A stretch of 64,000 bases of DNA. Source: Massilia sp. Root351. GTDB lineage: Bacteria; Pseudomonadota; Gammaproteobacteria; Burkholderiales; Burkholderiaceae_D. The notes under the pieces were generated by a model. That model was not told where the DNA came from and searched no databases. It was given only the letters and a program-made list of their open reading frames with translations. Both the position numbers and the translations under genes were made by a program. Of the stretch, positions 48,170-57,144 are shown in pieces; within the stretch, counting starts at the first letter, position 1; each line of letters begins with the position of its first letter. Location: positions 732,141-796,140 of the forward strand of contig NZ_LMDJ01000012.1 of NCBI RefSeq assembly GCF_001425045.1, read 5' to 3'.

Positions 48170-48619
48170 TTACTGCTCGACCTTGACGAACTCGCCTTTC
48201 AGGGCAACACCGGACATGATGGCGCCGTCATGGCATTCGAATTCGGTTTCGCTGGACATGGGAACATTGCCGTAGTTGCTCACGATGTTCACTACCGCAT
48301 TGGCGCCCACAGCCAGGGCGCGCTTCTGCAGCTGCAGCATGGCCGACAGGAAGGCCCAGTTGCAGGAACGCTCCGGCGTTTTACCAAAACTATTGGTCTT
48401 CTGGCTGGTTTGGTCAATGACCAGGCGCTCCAGGATCTTGGGCGTGGCCTGATTGCCAAAGTAGAACTTCACGGAGTCGCCGAGGCGGCCGCGCGCGTTG
48501 TTGTCCGCCATGGCACTCTCGATACGCATCATCAGCTTGGTGTCGCGTGCGAACGCCGGTACGGTGGACAAGAACGAGGTGCCCAGTGCGGCGGCGATCA
48601 AACAGGTTTTCATTTTCAT
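48170..48619 (-). CDS. Small exported protein, family often labelled excinuclease-like
   Basis: The 149-residue product has a signal peptide (1-24) and a domain with ALAVGANAVVNIVSNYGN, a pattern seen in small proteins frequently mislabelled as excinuclease subunits; no nuclease motif is present. Paired cysteines (CNWAF and FECHDG) may form a disulfide. I start at ATG 48619, which has GGAG upstream. It is 31 bases after the methyltransferase gene and reads as an accessory periplasmic member of the aryl polyene operon. Confidence 0.7.
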   Translation of the reverse strand: MKMKTCLIAAALGTSFLSTVPAFARDTKLMMRIESAMADNNARGRLGDSVKFYFGNQATPKILERLVIDQTSQKTNSFGKTPERSCNWAFLSAMLQLQKRALAVGANAVVNIVSNYGNVPMSSETEFECHDGAIMSGVALKGEFVKVEQ

Positions 48620-48650
48620 AGTGGACTCCAAAAATTGATAACGGCCGGCT

Positions 48651-49379
48651 TCAAGCTGCCGGCTTACACGCGACCAGGTTGATCAGCGTTTCCTCGCGCA
48701 CGGCGGGCGGTTTGATACGAAATACCGTTTCCATCATGCCCAAATCCTCGCGGCTCCACCACAGGAACGGATAAGACACCGCGCTGTCGGGCACTGAAAA
48801 CCCCGCTGCGCGCACCATGTCCAGGTATTCCGGCGCAGTCTTTTGCACATCCATCGGATGGCGAAACAGCAGGCGGATAATCCAGGAATGGATGTAGCGC
48901 CGGGTCGATTCGGCAAATAACAGCATCCCGCCCGGCTTCAGAACACGGAAGAATTCTGCGATCGCGCGTTCCTGGTCGATTAGGTGATGGAAGGTCTGGT
49001 GGCAGAACAGCAAGTCCACCGAATTGTCTTCCAACCTGATGTTGGAGCTGGAACAGCAAATGAACTCAGCCGGTATGTTCAGCTGCGCCACTTCGGCTGC
49101 CGATGCCTGCAGCATCTCCGGGTCGATATCCATGCCGATCAGCCGCTCCGGCGCGAAGCGCTGGTGCAGCTTGCCCAGCGAGCGGCCGAAGCCGCACCCC
49201 ACGTCTGCCACCACCGGGAAGCTGCGCGCCTCGCCCTGCATCAGGCGCTGCAAGTCCTCCAACGCGCGTTCCAGCACATGGACAGTCCAGGTATTGGTGC
49301 GCAAGAACCATTTGCCAAAGGCCGTTTCCGGCACGTGCGGATCGGCCGGCGGCTGCAACAAGTCAAGGTTGGAGCTCAT
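48651..49379 (-). CDS. SAM-dependent methyltransferase (class I, Methyltransf_11)
   Basis: The 242-residue enzyme has the SAM-binding motif VVADVGCGFGRS near residues 56-67, LIGMDIDPEML and VLKPGGMLLF. It lies three bases after a lipoprotein gene in the aryl polyene operon. It may modify the polyene head group or tail, but the substrate is not evident; the likeness to small-molecule C/O-methyltransferases is general. Confidence 0.85.
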   Translation of the reverse strand: MSSNLDLLQPPADPHVPETAFGKWFLRTNTWTVHVLERALEDLQRLMQGEARSFPVVADVGCGFGRSLGKLHQRFAPERLIGMDIDPEMLQASAAEVAQLNIPAEFICCSSSNIRLEDNSVDLLFCHQTFHHLIDQERAIAEFFRVLKPGGMLLFAESTRRYIHSWIIRLLFRHPMDVQKTAPEYLDMVRAAGFSVPDSAVSYPFLWWSREDLGMMETVFRIKPPAVREETLINLVACKPAA

Positions 49380-49382
49380 GGC

Positions 49383-49979
49383 TTACGGCTTCGGGTTGAG
49401 GGCAACGTTCGCGTCCTCGGCACCGGTCGGGCCGCCTTTGGCGGTCTCGTAGTTAGCGATGACGTAGCCGCTGGCCAGGTTGGCTACGCGGGTCAGCATC
49501 ATGTTGTCATGCACGCCCATGGTAAAGCCGGCCCCCATGGCTGCGGCGCGCTGGAAGAATTCCGGCGAAGCCACCACCTGGCCTTGGCCGTCGCGGATAT
49601 TCAGGCGCATCAGCACACCGGAACTGCCGGCCAATGGCCCCAGCAGCACGCGCTTGGCGCCGTGCTTGAACGACAGCTGTTCCACCACGGGCTCGATCAC
49701 CAGCGCGCGGCCATTGGCGGGACGGGCATTCCATTCGGCCAGGCGCGGCGTCAAATCCTTCTGCAGGTTCTCATTGATCTTGGCCAGCCCGCTGACGTCA
49801 CCACGATAGCCATCCTTGAACACGACCGGGCGCAGCTCGATCCGGGCATACTGCTTGAATTCGGCGGCTGGCGCCGGATTGTCGGTCGAGGATGCCTTGA
49901 TGCGCGTGGCGCAGCCTTGCAAGGCTGCCAGCGTCAGAATGGCTGCGCACAGCAAGGCGGTGTTGATACTTTTCTTCAT
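49383..49979 (-). CDS. Lipoprotein, DUF4410-like
   Basis: The 198-residue protein has a lipoprotein signal with Cys23 in LQGCATR and a beta/alpha body (YARIELRPVVFKDGY, LVIEPVVEQLSF, LLGPLAGSSGVLMRL) that resembles DUF4410 lipoproteins of unknown role. It is 18 bases after the second ketosynthase gene, in operon order. It may help to handle the pigment at the outer membrane. Confidence 0.68.
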   Translation of the reverse strand: MKKSINTALLCAAILTLAALQGCATRIKASSTDNPAPAAEFKQYARIELRPVVFKDGYRGDVSGLAKINENLQKDLTPRLAEWNARPANGRALVIEPVVEQLSFKHGAKRVLLGPLAGSSGVLMRLNIRDGQGQVVASPEFFQRAAAMGAGFTMGVHDNMMLTRVANLASGYVIANYETAKGGPTGAEDANVALNPKP

Positions 49980-49997
49980 GTAGTTCCTTTTCAGGGG

Positions 49998-51230
49998 TCA
50001 GGTGGAATGGCGTTTGAAAATCAGTGAGGTATTGATGCCGCCGAAGGCGAAATTGTTGGACATGACATACTCGCAATCCAAATGCCGGCCTTGGCCGGCG
50101 ATATAGTCCAATGGGGCGCATGCTGGATCGACCTGTTCCAGGCTGATGGTGGGCGCGAACCAGCCCTCGCGCATCATCTGGATGCTGATCCATGCTTCCA
50201 GCGCGCCGCACGCGCCCAGCGTGTGGCCCATATAGCTCTTCAGGGAACTGATAGGCACGCCGCCGCCGAACACCGCCATCGTAGCCTGCGACTCGGCCAC
50301 GTCGCCTTGCGCGGTAGCCGTGCCGTGGGCGTTGATGTAGCCGATGTCGGCCGGCTGCAGCCTCGCATCGGCCAGCGCCAGCTGCATCGCCTTTTGCATG
50401 GTGACGGCATTCGGCTGCGTGACGTGGCAGCCGTCGCTATTGGTGCCGAAGCCGACCAGCTCCGCGTGGATTGCCGCGCCGCGCGCCTGCGCGTGCTCCA
50501 TGTCCTCCAGGATCAGGCAGCCCGCCCCCTCGCCGATCACCAGGCCGTCGCGCCCGAAGTCGAACGGACGCGGCGTGCTGGCCGGCGCATCGTTGCGCGT
50601 GCTGGTGGCAAACAGCGTGTCGAACACCGCCGCCTCGGTGGCGCACAACTCCTCGGCGCCGCCAGCGATCATCGCCAGCTGCTTGCCGCTGCGGATCGCC
50701 TCGCAGGCGTAGCCGATGCCCTGGCTGCCGGAAGTGCAGGCACTGGATGTGGTGATGACGCGGCCGGTGACGCCGAAAAACACGCCGATGTTGACCGGCG
50801 CCGTGTGCGCCATCATCTTGATATAGGTGGTGGCGTTGATGCCGCGCGTACTGCGTTCCTCCATCATGCGGCCGAAATCGCCGATGGCGCTGGGCGTGCC
50901 AGCCGATGAGCCGAAAGAGACCCCCATGTCGCCGCTGCGCAGCAGATCCGACTCGAGCAGGCCGGCGTCTTCCAGCGCCAGTTCGGTGGCGCGCGTGGCC
51001 ATCAGCGCCACGCGGCCCATGCTGCGCATGCTCTTGCGGTTGAAGCGCCCGCTCAGCTCGAACGCGGCGGCGGGCGCGCCCAGCTGCGTGTTCAGCCCTT
51101 CGTAGTCGGCCCATTCGCCCATGCGCACGATGGCGTTGCGGTACTCGCCTAGGCGGCTGCGGATGCTGGCCCAGTCGTTGCCGATCGGGCTGATGCCGGC
51201 CATGCCGGTTACTGCCACCCGGCGGCTCAT
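49998..51230 (-). CDS. apeR: Beta-ketoacyl-ACP synthase, aryl polyene type (ApeR-like)
   Basis: The 410-residue condensing enzyme keeps the full Cys-His-His set: Cys165 in SSACTSGS, His302 in INAHGTATAQGD, and Lys331/His336 in SLKSYMGHTLGACG. By order (KS-DH-KR-KS) it corresponds to ApeR, one of the chain-forming ketosynthases of aryl polyene pathways. Its start overlaps the ketoreductase stop (ATGA). Its exact job, priming or extension, is inferred from other clusters. Confidence 0.88.
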   Translation of the reverse strand: MSRRVAVTGMAGISPIGNDWASIRSRLGEYRNAIVRMGEWADYEGLNTQLGAPAAAFELSGRFNRKSMRSMGRVALMATRATELALEDAGLLESDLLRSGDMGVSFGSSAGTPSAIGDFGRMMEERSTRGINATTYIKMMAHTAPVNIGVFFGVTGRVITTSSACTSGSQGIGYACEAIRSGKQLAMIAGGAEELCATEAAVFDTLFATSTRNDAPASTPRPFDFGRDGLVIGEGAGCLILEDMEHAQARGAAIHAELVGFGTNSDGCHVTQPNAVTMQKAMQLALADARLQPADIGYINAHGTATAQGDVAESQATMAVFGGGVPISSLKSYMGHTLGACGALEAWISIQMMREGWFAPTISLEQVDPACAPLDYIAGQGRHLDCEYVMSNNFAFGGINTSLIFKRHST

Positions 51231-51952
51231 GCCAGGCCTCCGTTGACCGAAATCACCTGGCGCGTAATGTAGCCGGCTTCCTCGCCGACCAGGAAGCTGA
51301 CCGCCGCCGCCACTTCATCGACCGTGCCGACGCGGCGCGCCGGGATCATCTTCAGCACTTCGTCCATCGGCAGGTCTTGCGTCATGTCGGTATCGATCAG
51401 ACCCGGCGCCACGCAATTGACGGTGATGGCGCGCTTGGCTAGTTCCAGCGCCAGCGCCTTGGTGGCGCCGATGATGCCGGCCTTGGCCGCGCTGTAGTTG
51501 ACCTGGCCGCGGTTGCCCACCAGGCCGGACACGGAGGCGAGCGTCACGATGCGCCCCGGCTTGCGGCGCTGAACCAGCGGCATCACCAGCGGATTGAGCA
51601 CGTTGTAGAAGCCGTCCAGATTGGTCTGCAGCACAATGTCCCAGTCCTCGCCCGACATGGCCGGGAAGGCGTTGTCGCGCGCCACGCCCGCGTTGCACAC
51701 CACGCCGTAGTAGCAGCCGTGCTGCGCGATGTCCGCTTCCAGCGCCGCTGCGGTGGCCGCGCGGTCGCCGATGTCGAACTGCAGCACGCGCGCCGCGCGG
51801 CCCATGCCGGCGATGTCACCCGCCACGGCGTCGGCCTCGGCGCGCTGGCTGCGGCAATGCACCACCACGTCGAAACCGTCGCGCGCCAGGCGCAGCGCAA
51901 TGGCCTTGCCGATGCCGCGCGACGATCCCGTCACCAATACACTCTTATTCAT
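51227..51952 (-). CDS. apeQ: 3-ketoacyl-ACP reductase, FabG-like (ApeQ)
   Basis: The 241-residue short-chain dehydrogenase has the NADPH motif TGSSRGIGKA (8-17), CNAGVARDN, and the catalytic Asn111, Ser140, Tyr153 and Lys157 (VNYSAAKAG). It reduces the ketoacyl-ACP in each cycle of polyene growth. The ATG at 51952 lies inside the end of the dehydratase gene (eight-base overlap). Position between the ApeP-like and ApeR-like genes supports ApeQ. Confidence 0.92.
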   Translation of the reverse strand: MNKSVLVTGSSRGIGKAIALRLARDGFDVVVHCRSQRAEADAVAGDIAGMGRAARVLQFDIGDRAATAAALEADIAQHGCYYGVVCNAGVARDNAFPAMSGEDWDIVLQTNLDGFYNVLNPLVMPLVQRRKPGRIVTLASVSGLVGNRGQVNYSAAKAGIIGATKALALELAKRAITVNCVAPGLIDTDMTQDLPMDEVLKMIPARRVGTVDEVAAAVSFLVGEEAGYITRQVISVNGGLA

Positions 51953-52424
51953 TTTTAGTCTTCTCCTGCAGAAATTCATTTACGTCGTCTGGCTGAAACA
52001 CGGTCAGCGTGCCGCTGGCCAATGGCGCCGGCTCGGCACCACAGTCGCCGCCGGCGCGCACGATGCGGCATTCGAATGCCGCCAGGCCGTTCTCGCCGCG
52101 CAGCACCTGCTGCACGTACACGTGCAACACGTCGCCGCAGGCAAATTGCGGCTGCGTAGTGCTGTAGCGGCGCGAGCCAAGCAGGAAGCCGGGTTTGACG
52201 GCCTGGCCCTTTTGTTGCGCCAGCCAGCCCGCGTGCGCCGCCACCGCCTGCGCCATGTACTCGACGCCGACCCAGCTGCCCACACCGCCGTCGGTGCAGA
52301 ACATGCTGCCCGGGTGGATGCGCACTTCCGCGCGCAGCGTCTCGGCCGTCACGTCCAGTACGCGGTCCAGCAGCAGCATCGCGCCTGCGTGCGGCACCAG
52401 ACTGCCGATAGCGGGCGGCGTCAT
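51945..52424 (-). CDS. apeP: Hotdog-fold 3-hydroxyacyl-ACP dehydratase (ApeP)
   Basis: The 159-residue protein is a single hotdog domain with LVPHAGAMLLLDRV at the start (His12) and HPGSMF and VGVEYMAQAVAAHAGW in the central helix, the acidic residue there being the likely partner of the His. It would form the conjugated double bonds together with the dehydratase domain of the ligase fusion. The start overlaps the upstream ketosynthase stop (ATGA). Confidence 0.88.
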   Translation of the reverse strand: MTPPAIGSLVPHAGAMLLLDRVLDVTAETLRAEVRIHPGSMFCTDGGVGSWVGVEYMAQAVAAHAGWLAQQKGQAVKPGFLLGSRRYSTTQPQFACGDVLHVYVQQVLRGENGLAAFECRIVRAGGDCGAEPAPLASGTLTVFQPDDVNEFLQEKTKNE

Positions 52425-53605
52425 GCCTGACTCCCGAGCACCAGCGCGGCATTGGAGCCGCCGAACGCGAAAGAATTGCTCAGCACGCGGCGCAGCGGAC
52501 GGCCCAGTTGCGCGCCCGGCGCCGCCACGTTCAAGGCCGGCAATTCCGGATCGGCCGCGCCATCCCACAGCTGCGGCGGCAGGCTGCCGCGCGGATTTTC
52601 GTCCTGCATCAGCAGCCAGCACAGGGCCGCCTCCACCGCAGCTGCGGCGCCCAGCGTGTGGCCGGTAAAAGGCTTGCTCGAGCTGACAGGCACCGCAGGG
52701 CCGAACAGACCGGCCACCACCTTCGCTTCCATCGCATCGTTCTGGCGCGTGGCGGTGCCGTGCAGGTTGATGTAGTCGATCTCGGAAGGGGCCAGCCGGG
52801 CGCGCCGCAAAGCCTGTTCTATCGCCAGCCGAGCGCCGCTGCCGGCCGGGTCGGGGGCCGAGATATGGTGGCCGTCCGACGACTCCCCCCAGCCCAGCAG
52901 CGCCACGGCGGCCGGCTCGCGCGACATCAGGAACAGCGCCGCGCCCTCGCCGATGTTGATGCCGTTGCGGTTCGCGCTCAGCGGATTGCAGCGCGCCGCG
53001 CTGACCGATTCCAGCGCCGAAAAACCGGCCACCGTGAAGCCGCACAGGCTGTCCACACCGCCCGTCACCACCGCGTCGCACAAGTCCATGGCGATCAGGC
53101 GCGCGGCGCTGGCCATGGCCTTGGCGCTCGACGAGCAGGCGCTAGAATGTACATAGGCCGGTCCGCCCGCGCCCAGTTCGGCCGCCAGCACTTCGGCTGG
53201 GGATCCCATTTCCTGCTGGCCGTAGTGGAAACCCTCGGGCAAAGCGCCCCCGTGCTCCCGCGCGCGCAACGCGGCTTCCGTTTCAGCGATGCCCGAGGTG
53301 CTGGTGCCCAGCACCACGCCGACCCGGTGCGCGCCGTAGCGCGCAATGGCGGCATCGGCGGCGCAGCGGATCTGAGCCAGCGCCGCCAACGCAAGCTGAT
53401 TGTTGCGGCTGCGCAGCCGCAATGGCAGGTGCGCCACCGGCGGCAGCTGCGCCGCGTCGACGCATCCCAGCGGCAGCACACGGCCCGGCGAATAGCGCTC
53501 GGTCGGCAACACGCCGCTGGCGGCGTCCAAGAGGGCGGCGCGCACTTGTTCGCCGCCGCTGCCCAAGGCGCAAACGATGCCGCAGGCGTTCAGGTAAAAC
53601 GTCAT
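52421..53605 (-). CDS. apeO: Beta-ketoacyl-ACP synthase, aryl polyene type (ApeO)
   Basis: The 394-residue ketosynthase has Cys157 in HSSACSSSA, His282 in NLHGTATRQND and Lys311/His316 in SSKPFTGHTLGA, so it is catalytically complete. In studied aryl polyene systems ApeO pairs with a chain-length-factor partner (ApeC), which is not in this window and should lie to the right. The start overlaps the DUF3261 stop (ATGA). Confidence 0.88.
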   Translation of the reverse strand: MTFYLNACGIVCALGSGGEQVRAALLDAASGVLPTERYSPGRVLPLGCVDAAQLPPVAHLPLRLRSRNNQLALAALAQIRCAADAAIARYGAHRVGVVLGTSTSGIAETEAALRAREHGGALPEGFHYGQQEMGSPAEVLAAELGAGGPAYVHSSACSSSAKAMASAARLIAMDLCDAVVTGGVDSLCGFTVAGFSALESVSAARCNPLSANRNGINIGEGAALFLMSREPAAVALLGWGESSDGHHISAPDPAGSGARLAIEQALRRARLAPSEIDYINLHGTATRQNDAMEAKVVAGLFGPAVPVSSSKPFTGHTLGAAAAVEAALCWLLMQDENPRGSLPPQLWDGAADPELPALNVAAPGAQLGRPLRRVLSNSFAFGGSNAALVLGSQA

Positions 53606-54174
53606 GGCTGGCCCTCCCCGCCGTCGAACTGTATTGTCAGGCGATAGCGGTAGCGCAGGTTTTCCAGCTGTACCGTGCCGCTCCAGCGCGGCATGCCGCT
53701 GTAGCTGATCACCATGATGGGCACGCCGTCCAGCGACAATGTGCGGCGCAGGCCCTCATCCGCGATGCGCCAGCCGGCCGGCAACGCGGCGCGGATCGCC
53801 TCGGCGGGCCACAGCGTCAGCTGCACGTCTTCCAGCACATCCTCGGCGCGCACCTGCGACGGCAGCATCACGTGGCGCCACGTGCGCAAATCCTTGCCGT
53901 CGTAGCTGAGTGACAGCACACGCTGGCCCAGGGCCAGTCCCACCAGCTCGATGCGGGCCGCGTCCGCTTCCAGCGCCACGTCCAGGTCGTCGCTGCGGCC
54001 ATTGCGCTCCACGCGCAGATGCTGCTGCACCGCGATCGATGCGCCCAGCGCGGCCGGCGCCAGTTTCAGGCCCAGGCGCGCGGCCGGCGGCGGCGCGGTG
54101 GCGCAGCCGGCCATCGTCAGCAGGCCCGCCAACAAAGCCGCCAGCAAGGCGGCGCGCTTAAACTGCTGCAGCAT
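53602..54174 (-). CDS. DUF3261 lipoprotein of the aryl polyene cluster
   Basis: The 190-residue protein has a lipoprotein signal with Cys24 in MAGCATA and the beta-rich DUF3261 body. In aryl polyene clusters this family sits between the MMPL exporter and the first ketosynthase (the apeN position), as here. It likely acts at the outer membrane in pigment transfer. It overlaps the exporter gene by 17 bases. Confidence 0.82.
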   Translation of the reverse strand: MLQQFKRAALLAALLAGLLTMAGCATAPPPAARLGLKLAPAALGASIAVQQHLRVERNGRSDDLDVALEADAARIELVGLALGQRVLSLSYDGKDLRTWRHVMLPSQVRAEDVLEDVQLTLWPAEAIRAALPAGWRIADEGLRRTLSLDGVPIMVISYSGMPRWSGTVQLENLRYRYRLTIQFDGGEGQP

Positions 54175-56533
54175 CTGGTTCTTCCTTTTTAGTTGCGAAA
54201 CAGGGCACCAGCAGCCACACCAGCGCGGTCCCGATCAGCATGGTCAGCCCGAAGGCCTGCAGCGCCGGCGTTTTGCTCAGGCCCAGCAAGCCGAATGAGA
54301 GTATGGTGTTGGCGGCCGACAGACCCACCGCCAGCCAGGGCGTGGCGTCGCGCCGGTCCGGCTGCTCCTGCATGAAGATGCCGTAGTCGACGCCGACGCC
54401 CAGCAGCAGCATCAAGGCCAGCACATGGAACAGCTGCAAGCTGTGGCCCAGGTAGCCCACCGCCGCCAGCGTTGCGAGGCTGGCCAGCGCGGTCGGCGCC
54501 AGCACGCGCCAGGCGCGGCCGCGGTAGCGCGGCAGCAGCAACGCGAACACCACCGCGTAAGCCGCCAGCACCACCCAGCCCATGTACACCCGGTAGCGCC
54601 CCAGCACGCTGGAGATTTCGCCCACCTTGTCCACCCATTGCACACCCGGCAAGCCATCGGCCGCCCGGCGCAGCGCGGGCAGGCCGGCATAGTCCATACC
54701 GCGCAGCGCCACGATGCTGGCCACCACGCCCTCGGTGCTGCCCAGCCACAAGTGGCGCCACGGTTCGCTGGACGGCGCCGCCAGGAAGGCCGGCAGCGTG
54801 AGCGGCTGCGCGGCGGCCTGCTGCAGCGCCACCGTGGCGGAAACCCAGTCCGCATCCTCGTCCACTTGCGCCGCCACGCCGCGCAAAGGACCGTCGGCGG
54901 CAAGCAGCTTCTGTTGCAGCAGCGCGCGGCGGCTGTCCTGGGTGCGCAGCGACGGGACCCAGTTCGACACCGCCTGCCAGCCGCCTATCACACCTTGCGC
55001 CGCCAGCGGCGCAAGGCGCTGCTTGAGCGCTTCCTCGCGCTGCAGCACTTCCTCCTCGCTGACGCCGCGCACCAGGTAGTACTGCACCGGCGTCGGCGCA
55101 TCGAGCAGCTTGCCGAGGCGGAGCTGATCGGCCACCAGCTGCTTGGGCGAATTCTGCAGCAGGCGGATATCGTCGTTCGGATGCAGGCGCAGCACGCCGG
55201 GCAGCGCCACCGCCGCGAACAGCGCCGCCAGCGCCGCAGTGCTCCAGCCCGGGCGCAGCACGGGCCAGCGTTGCAGCAGGGCGCCATAGCCGCGCGCCAG
55301 CGCGCCCGGCTTCAGCGCGCCGCCGGCCAGCAGCAGCGGGAACCAGCACACCACTGTCAGCCAGGCGAACACCAGGCCCAGCGCCGAGAATACCGCCATC
55401 GCTCGCAGGCCGGGGAATGGCGTAAAACCCAGTCCCATGTAGCCGATCACCGCCGCCAGCAGGGTCAGAATCAAGCCCGGCATCAGGCGCTTGAGCAGCG
55501 CGCGCGAACTGAGCGCCGGATCGGCCGCCATGCGGTTGAACAGGAAATAAATGCCGTAATCCTGCGCCACGCCGATCAGGCTGGCTCCGAACACCAGGGT
55601 CAGCAGGTGCACGCGGCCGAACAGCAGCCAGCACACCGAGAAGGCGCCCAGGCAGCCGACCGCGATCGACAGCAGGATCAATACGATGGGGCGCAGCGAG
55701 TGGAAGGTCAGCCAGGTGAGCAGCACGATGCCTGCCAGCGAGCCGAGGCCGATGGTCGACATTTCGCCGTGCGCCTGGCCGCTGGCGGCGGCCGCGTGCA
55801 GGATGACGCCGGCCGGGATCAGGTCGACGCCCGGCGCGGCCTGGCGCGCGGCGGCGGCGGCCTGCTCCAGCAGCGGCAGCACGGTGTCCTGCGCGGTGAT
55901 GGAAAAGGCGGGCACGGTCAAGGTCATCGGCAGCAGCACATACTGGCGCGGGTTGCGGCCGTCCCGGTCCGCGACGAAAAGGTAGCCGTCGCGCGGACGC
56001 ACCGGGGTTTCCTGCGCGCGCTCCTGCACCCAGCCCGCGAACAGGCCGAAGGGATCGTCCTGCCAGCTGCCCAGCTTCGGGCCGCCGAAGGCGTTGTACA
56101 TGCGGCCCAGCGCGGCCTGTTCCCAGAACGCGGTCGGCTCGCTGCGCAGCTGCCGCTCCTGCTCCGCCGTCAGCAAGGCCAGGCGGTGGCGCTGGAACAG
56201 CGCCAGCCAGTCGTCCTGCGTCTTGTCGTTGACGGCGGTGGCGGCGAACATGCCGGGCCGGCTGGCCAGCACGCCGCGGTAGGCGTCGGCCGCGCGCCTG
56301 GCGTCGCCCCACTCCTCCGCCCCCACCAGCACCACCAGGCGCTGCTGGGCCGAGTCCACCATATGGGCGAACGATTGCTGCAGCACCGGGTCGCGCTCCT
56401 GCACCGGCAGCAGCGCCAGGATGTCGGTGTCCGGCGTGATGCGCTGGCCCAGCCACAGCCAGGCGTTATGGCCCAGCAGCAGGCCGACCGCCAGCAGCCA
56501 CAGCAGCGCCAGCCGCTTGCCGCGCATGAGCAT
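54158..56533 (-). CDS. MMPL/RND-family exporter of the aryl polyene cluster (ApeM-like)
   Basis: The 791-residue inner-membrane protein has the MMPL plan: one helix, a large periplasmic loop (about 35-240), a five- to six-helix block, a second loop (about 430-610) and another helix block. The polar helix segments GVAQDYGIYFLF and GVGVDYGIFM match the proton-relay regions of MMPL transporters. I start at ATG 56533; a TTG at 56545 overlapping the LolA stop is the alternative. It would move the pigment lipid to the periplasm, working with the LolA-like protein. Confidence 0.88.
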   Translation of the reverse strand: MLMRGKRLALLWLLAVGLLLGHNAWLWLGQRITPDTDILALLPVQERDPVLQQSFAHMVDSAQQRLVVLVGAEEWGDARRAADAYRGVLASRPGMFAATAVNDKTQDDWLALFQRHRLALLTAEQERQLRSEPTAFWEQAALGRMYNAFGGPKLGSWQDDPFGLFAGWVQERAQETPVRPRDGYLFVADRDGRNPRQYVLLPMTLTVPAFSITAQDTVLPLLEQAAAAARQAAPGVDLIPAGVILHAAAASGQAHGEMSTIGLGSLAGIVLLTWLTFHSLRPIVLILLSIAVGCLGAFSVCWLLFGRVHLLTLVFGASLIGVAQDYGIYFLFNRMAADPALSSRALLKRLMPGLILTLLAAVIGYMGLGFTPFPGLRAMAVFSALGLVFAWLTVVCWFPLLLAGGALKPGALARGYGALLQRWPVLRPGWSTAALAALFAAVALPGVLRLHPNDDIRLLQNSPKQLVADQLRLGKLLDAPTPVQYYLVRGVSEEEVLQREEALKQRLAPLAAQGVIGGWQAVSNWVPSLRTQDSRRALLQQKLLAADGPLRGVAAQVDEDADWVSATVALQQAAAQPLTLPAFLAAPSSEPWRHLWLGSTEGVVASIVALRGMDYAGLPALRRAADGLPGVQWVDKVGEISSVLGRYRVYMGWVVLAAYAVVFALLLPRYRGRAWRVLAPTALASLATLAAVGYLGHSLQLFHVLALMLLLGVGVDYGIFMQEQPDRRDATPWLAVGLSAANTILSFGLLGLSKTPALQAFGLTMLIGTALVWLLVPCFATKKEEPDAAAV

Positions 56534-56541
56534 ATCCAGCT

Positions 56542-57144
56542 TCAAAACAGCGCCGCCTCATCCGGCGCCATCGCCGCCGGGCCGGCCTGCATGGCCGAGA
56601 ACACGATGGTGGTCTTGTCGCCGCTGGCTTCCTGCATCACGATGCTCTTCACGTACGCGCCGCCTTCCAGGCTGATGGCGCCGATGGCCTTGGCCAGCGC
56701 CGGCTCGCGCGCTTTCAGCGCCACCTGCCAGCCCGCCGCATCGGCCGTGCCGTCCACTTCGAACAGTTGGTCCAGCTGCGCCAGGTCGCCGCCCAGGAGC
56801 GAGAACATGACACCGTTAATCATGCGCACCACCGGTTCGTTCTTCGCTTCCAGCCGCATTGCCACGCGCTCACCCTGCAGATGAACGATCTCGTCGCGCG
56901 TCAGGCGCAAGGTGTTGGGGAACGGCTTCAGCGTGCGCCACAGCACCCCCTTGCCCGCCACCACGCAGAAACGGCCGTTCGACGCCAACGGCTTCTTCAG
57001 GCCCGCCAGCTGCTTGGTCTGGTCGAAGCGGCCGCACAGCACATCCGGCTTGGCCAGCATGGCCTGGATCTTCGCCACAGGTGCGGCGGCGCACGCCGCG
57101 GCGCAAGCGGCCAGCAGGGCCGCAGCGGTCACAATTTTTTTCAT
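56542..57144 (-). CDS. LolA-like outer-membrane lipoprotein carrier (ApeL-like)
   Basis: The 200-residue protein has a signal peptide (1-20) and a LolA-type beta-sheet domain with LCGRFDQTKQLAGLKKPLAS and VVAGKGVLWRTLKPFPN. LolA folds hold lipid chains in a hydrophobic cavity. Next to an MMPL exporter, it probably ferries the aryl polyene across the periplasm. Its start overlaps the thioesterase stop (ATGA). I start at ATG 57144, where the signal peptide begins. Confidence 0.88.
   Translation of the reverse strand: MKKIVTAAALLAACAAACAAAPVAKIQAMLAKPDVLCGRFDQTKQLAGLKKPLASNGRFCVVAGKGVLWRTLKPFPNTLRLTRDEIVHLQGERVAMRLEAKNEPVVRMINGVMFSLLGGDLAQLDQLFEVDGTADAAGWQVALKAREPALAKAIGAISLEGGAYVKSIVMQEASGDKTTIVFSAMQAGPAAMAPDEAALF

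Noticed and set aside
48170..48619. Excinuclease subunit
   Set aside because: Related small exported proteins often bear this name, but no ABC, Walker or nuclease motif exists and a signal peptide is present.
54425..56884. Open frame of 819 codons on the plus strand opposite the MMPL exporter
   Set aside because: Shadow frame; the minus-strand exporter has the right motifs and operon context.
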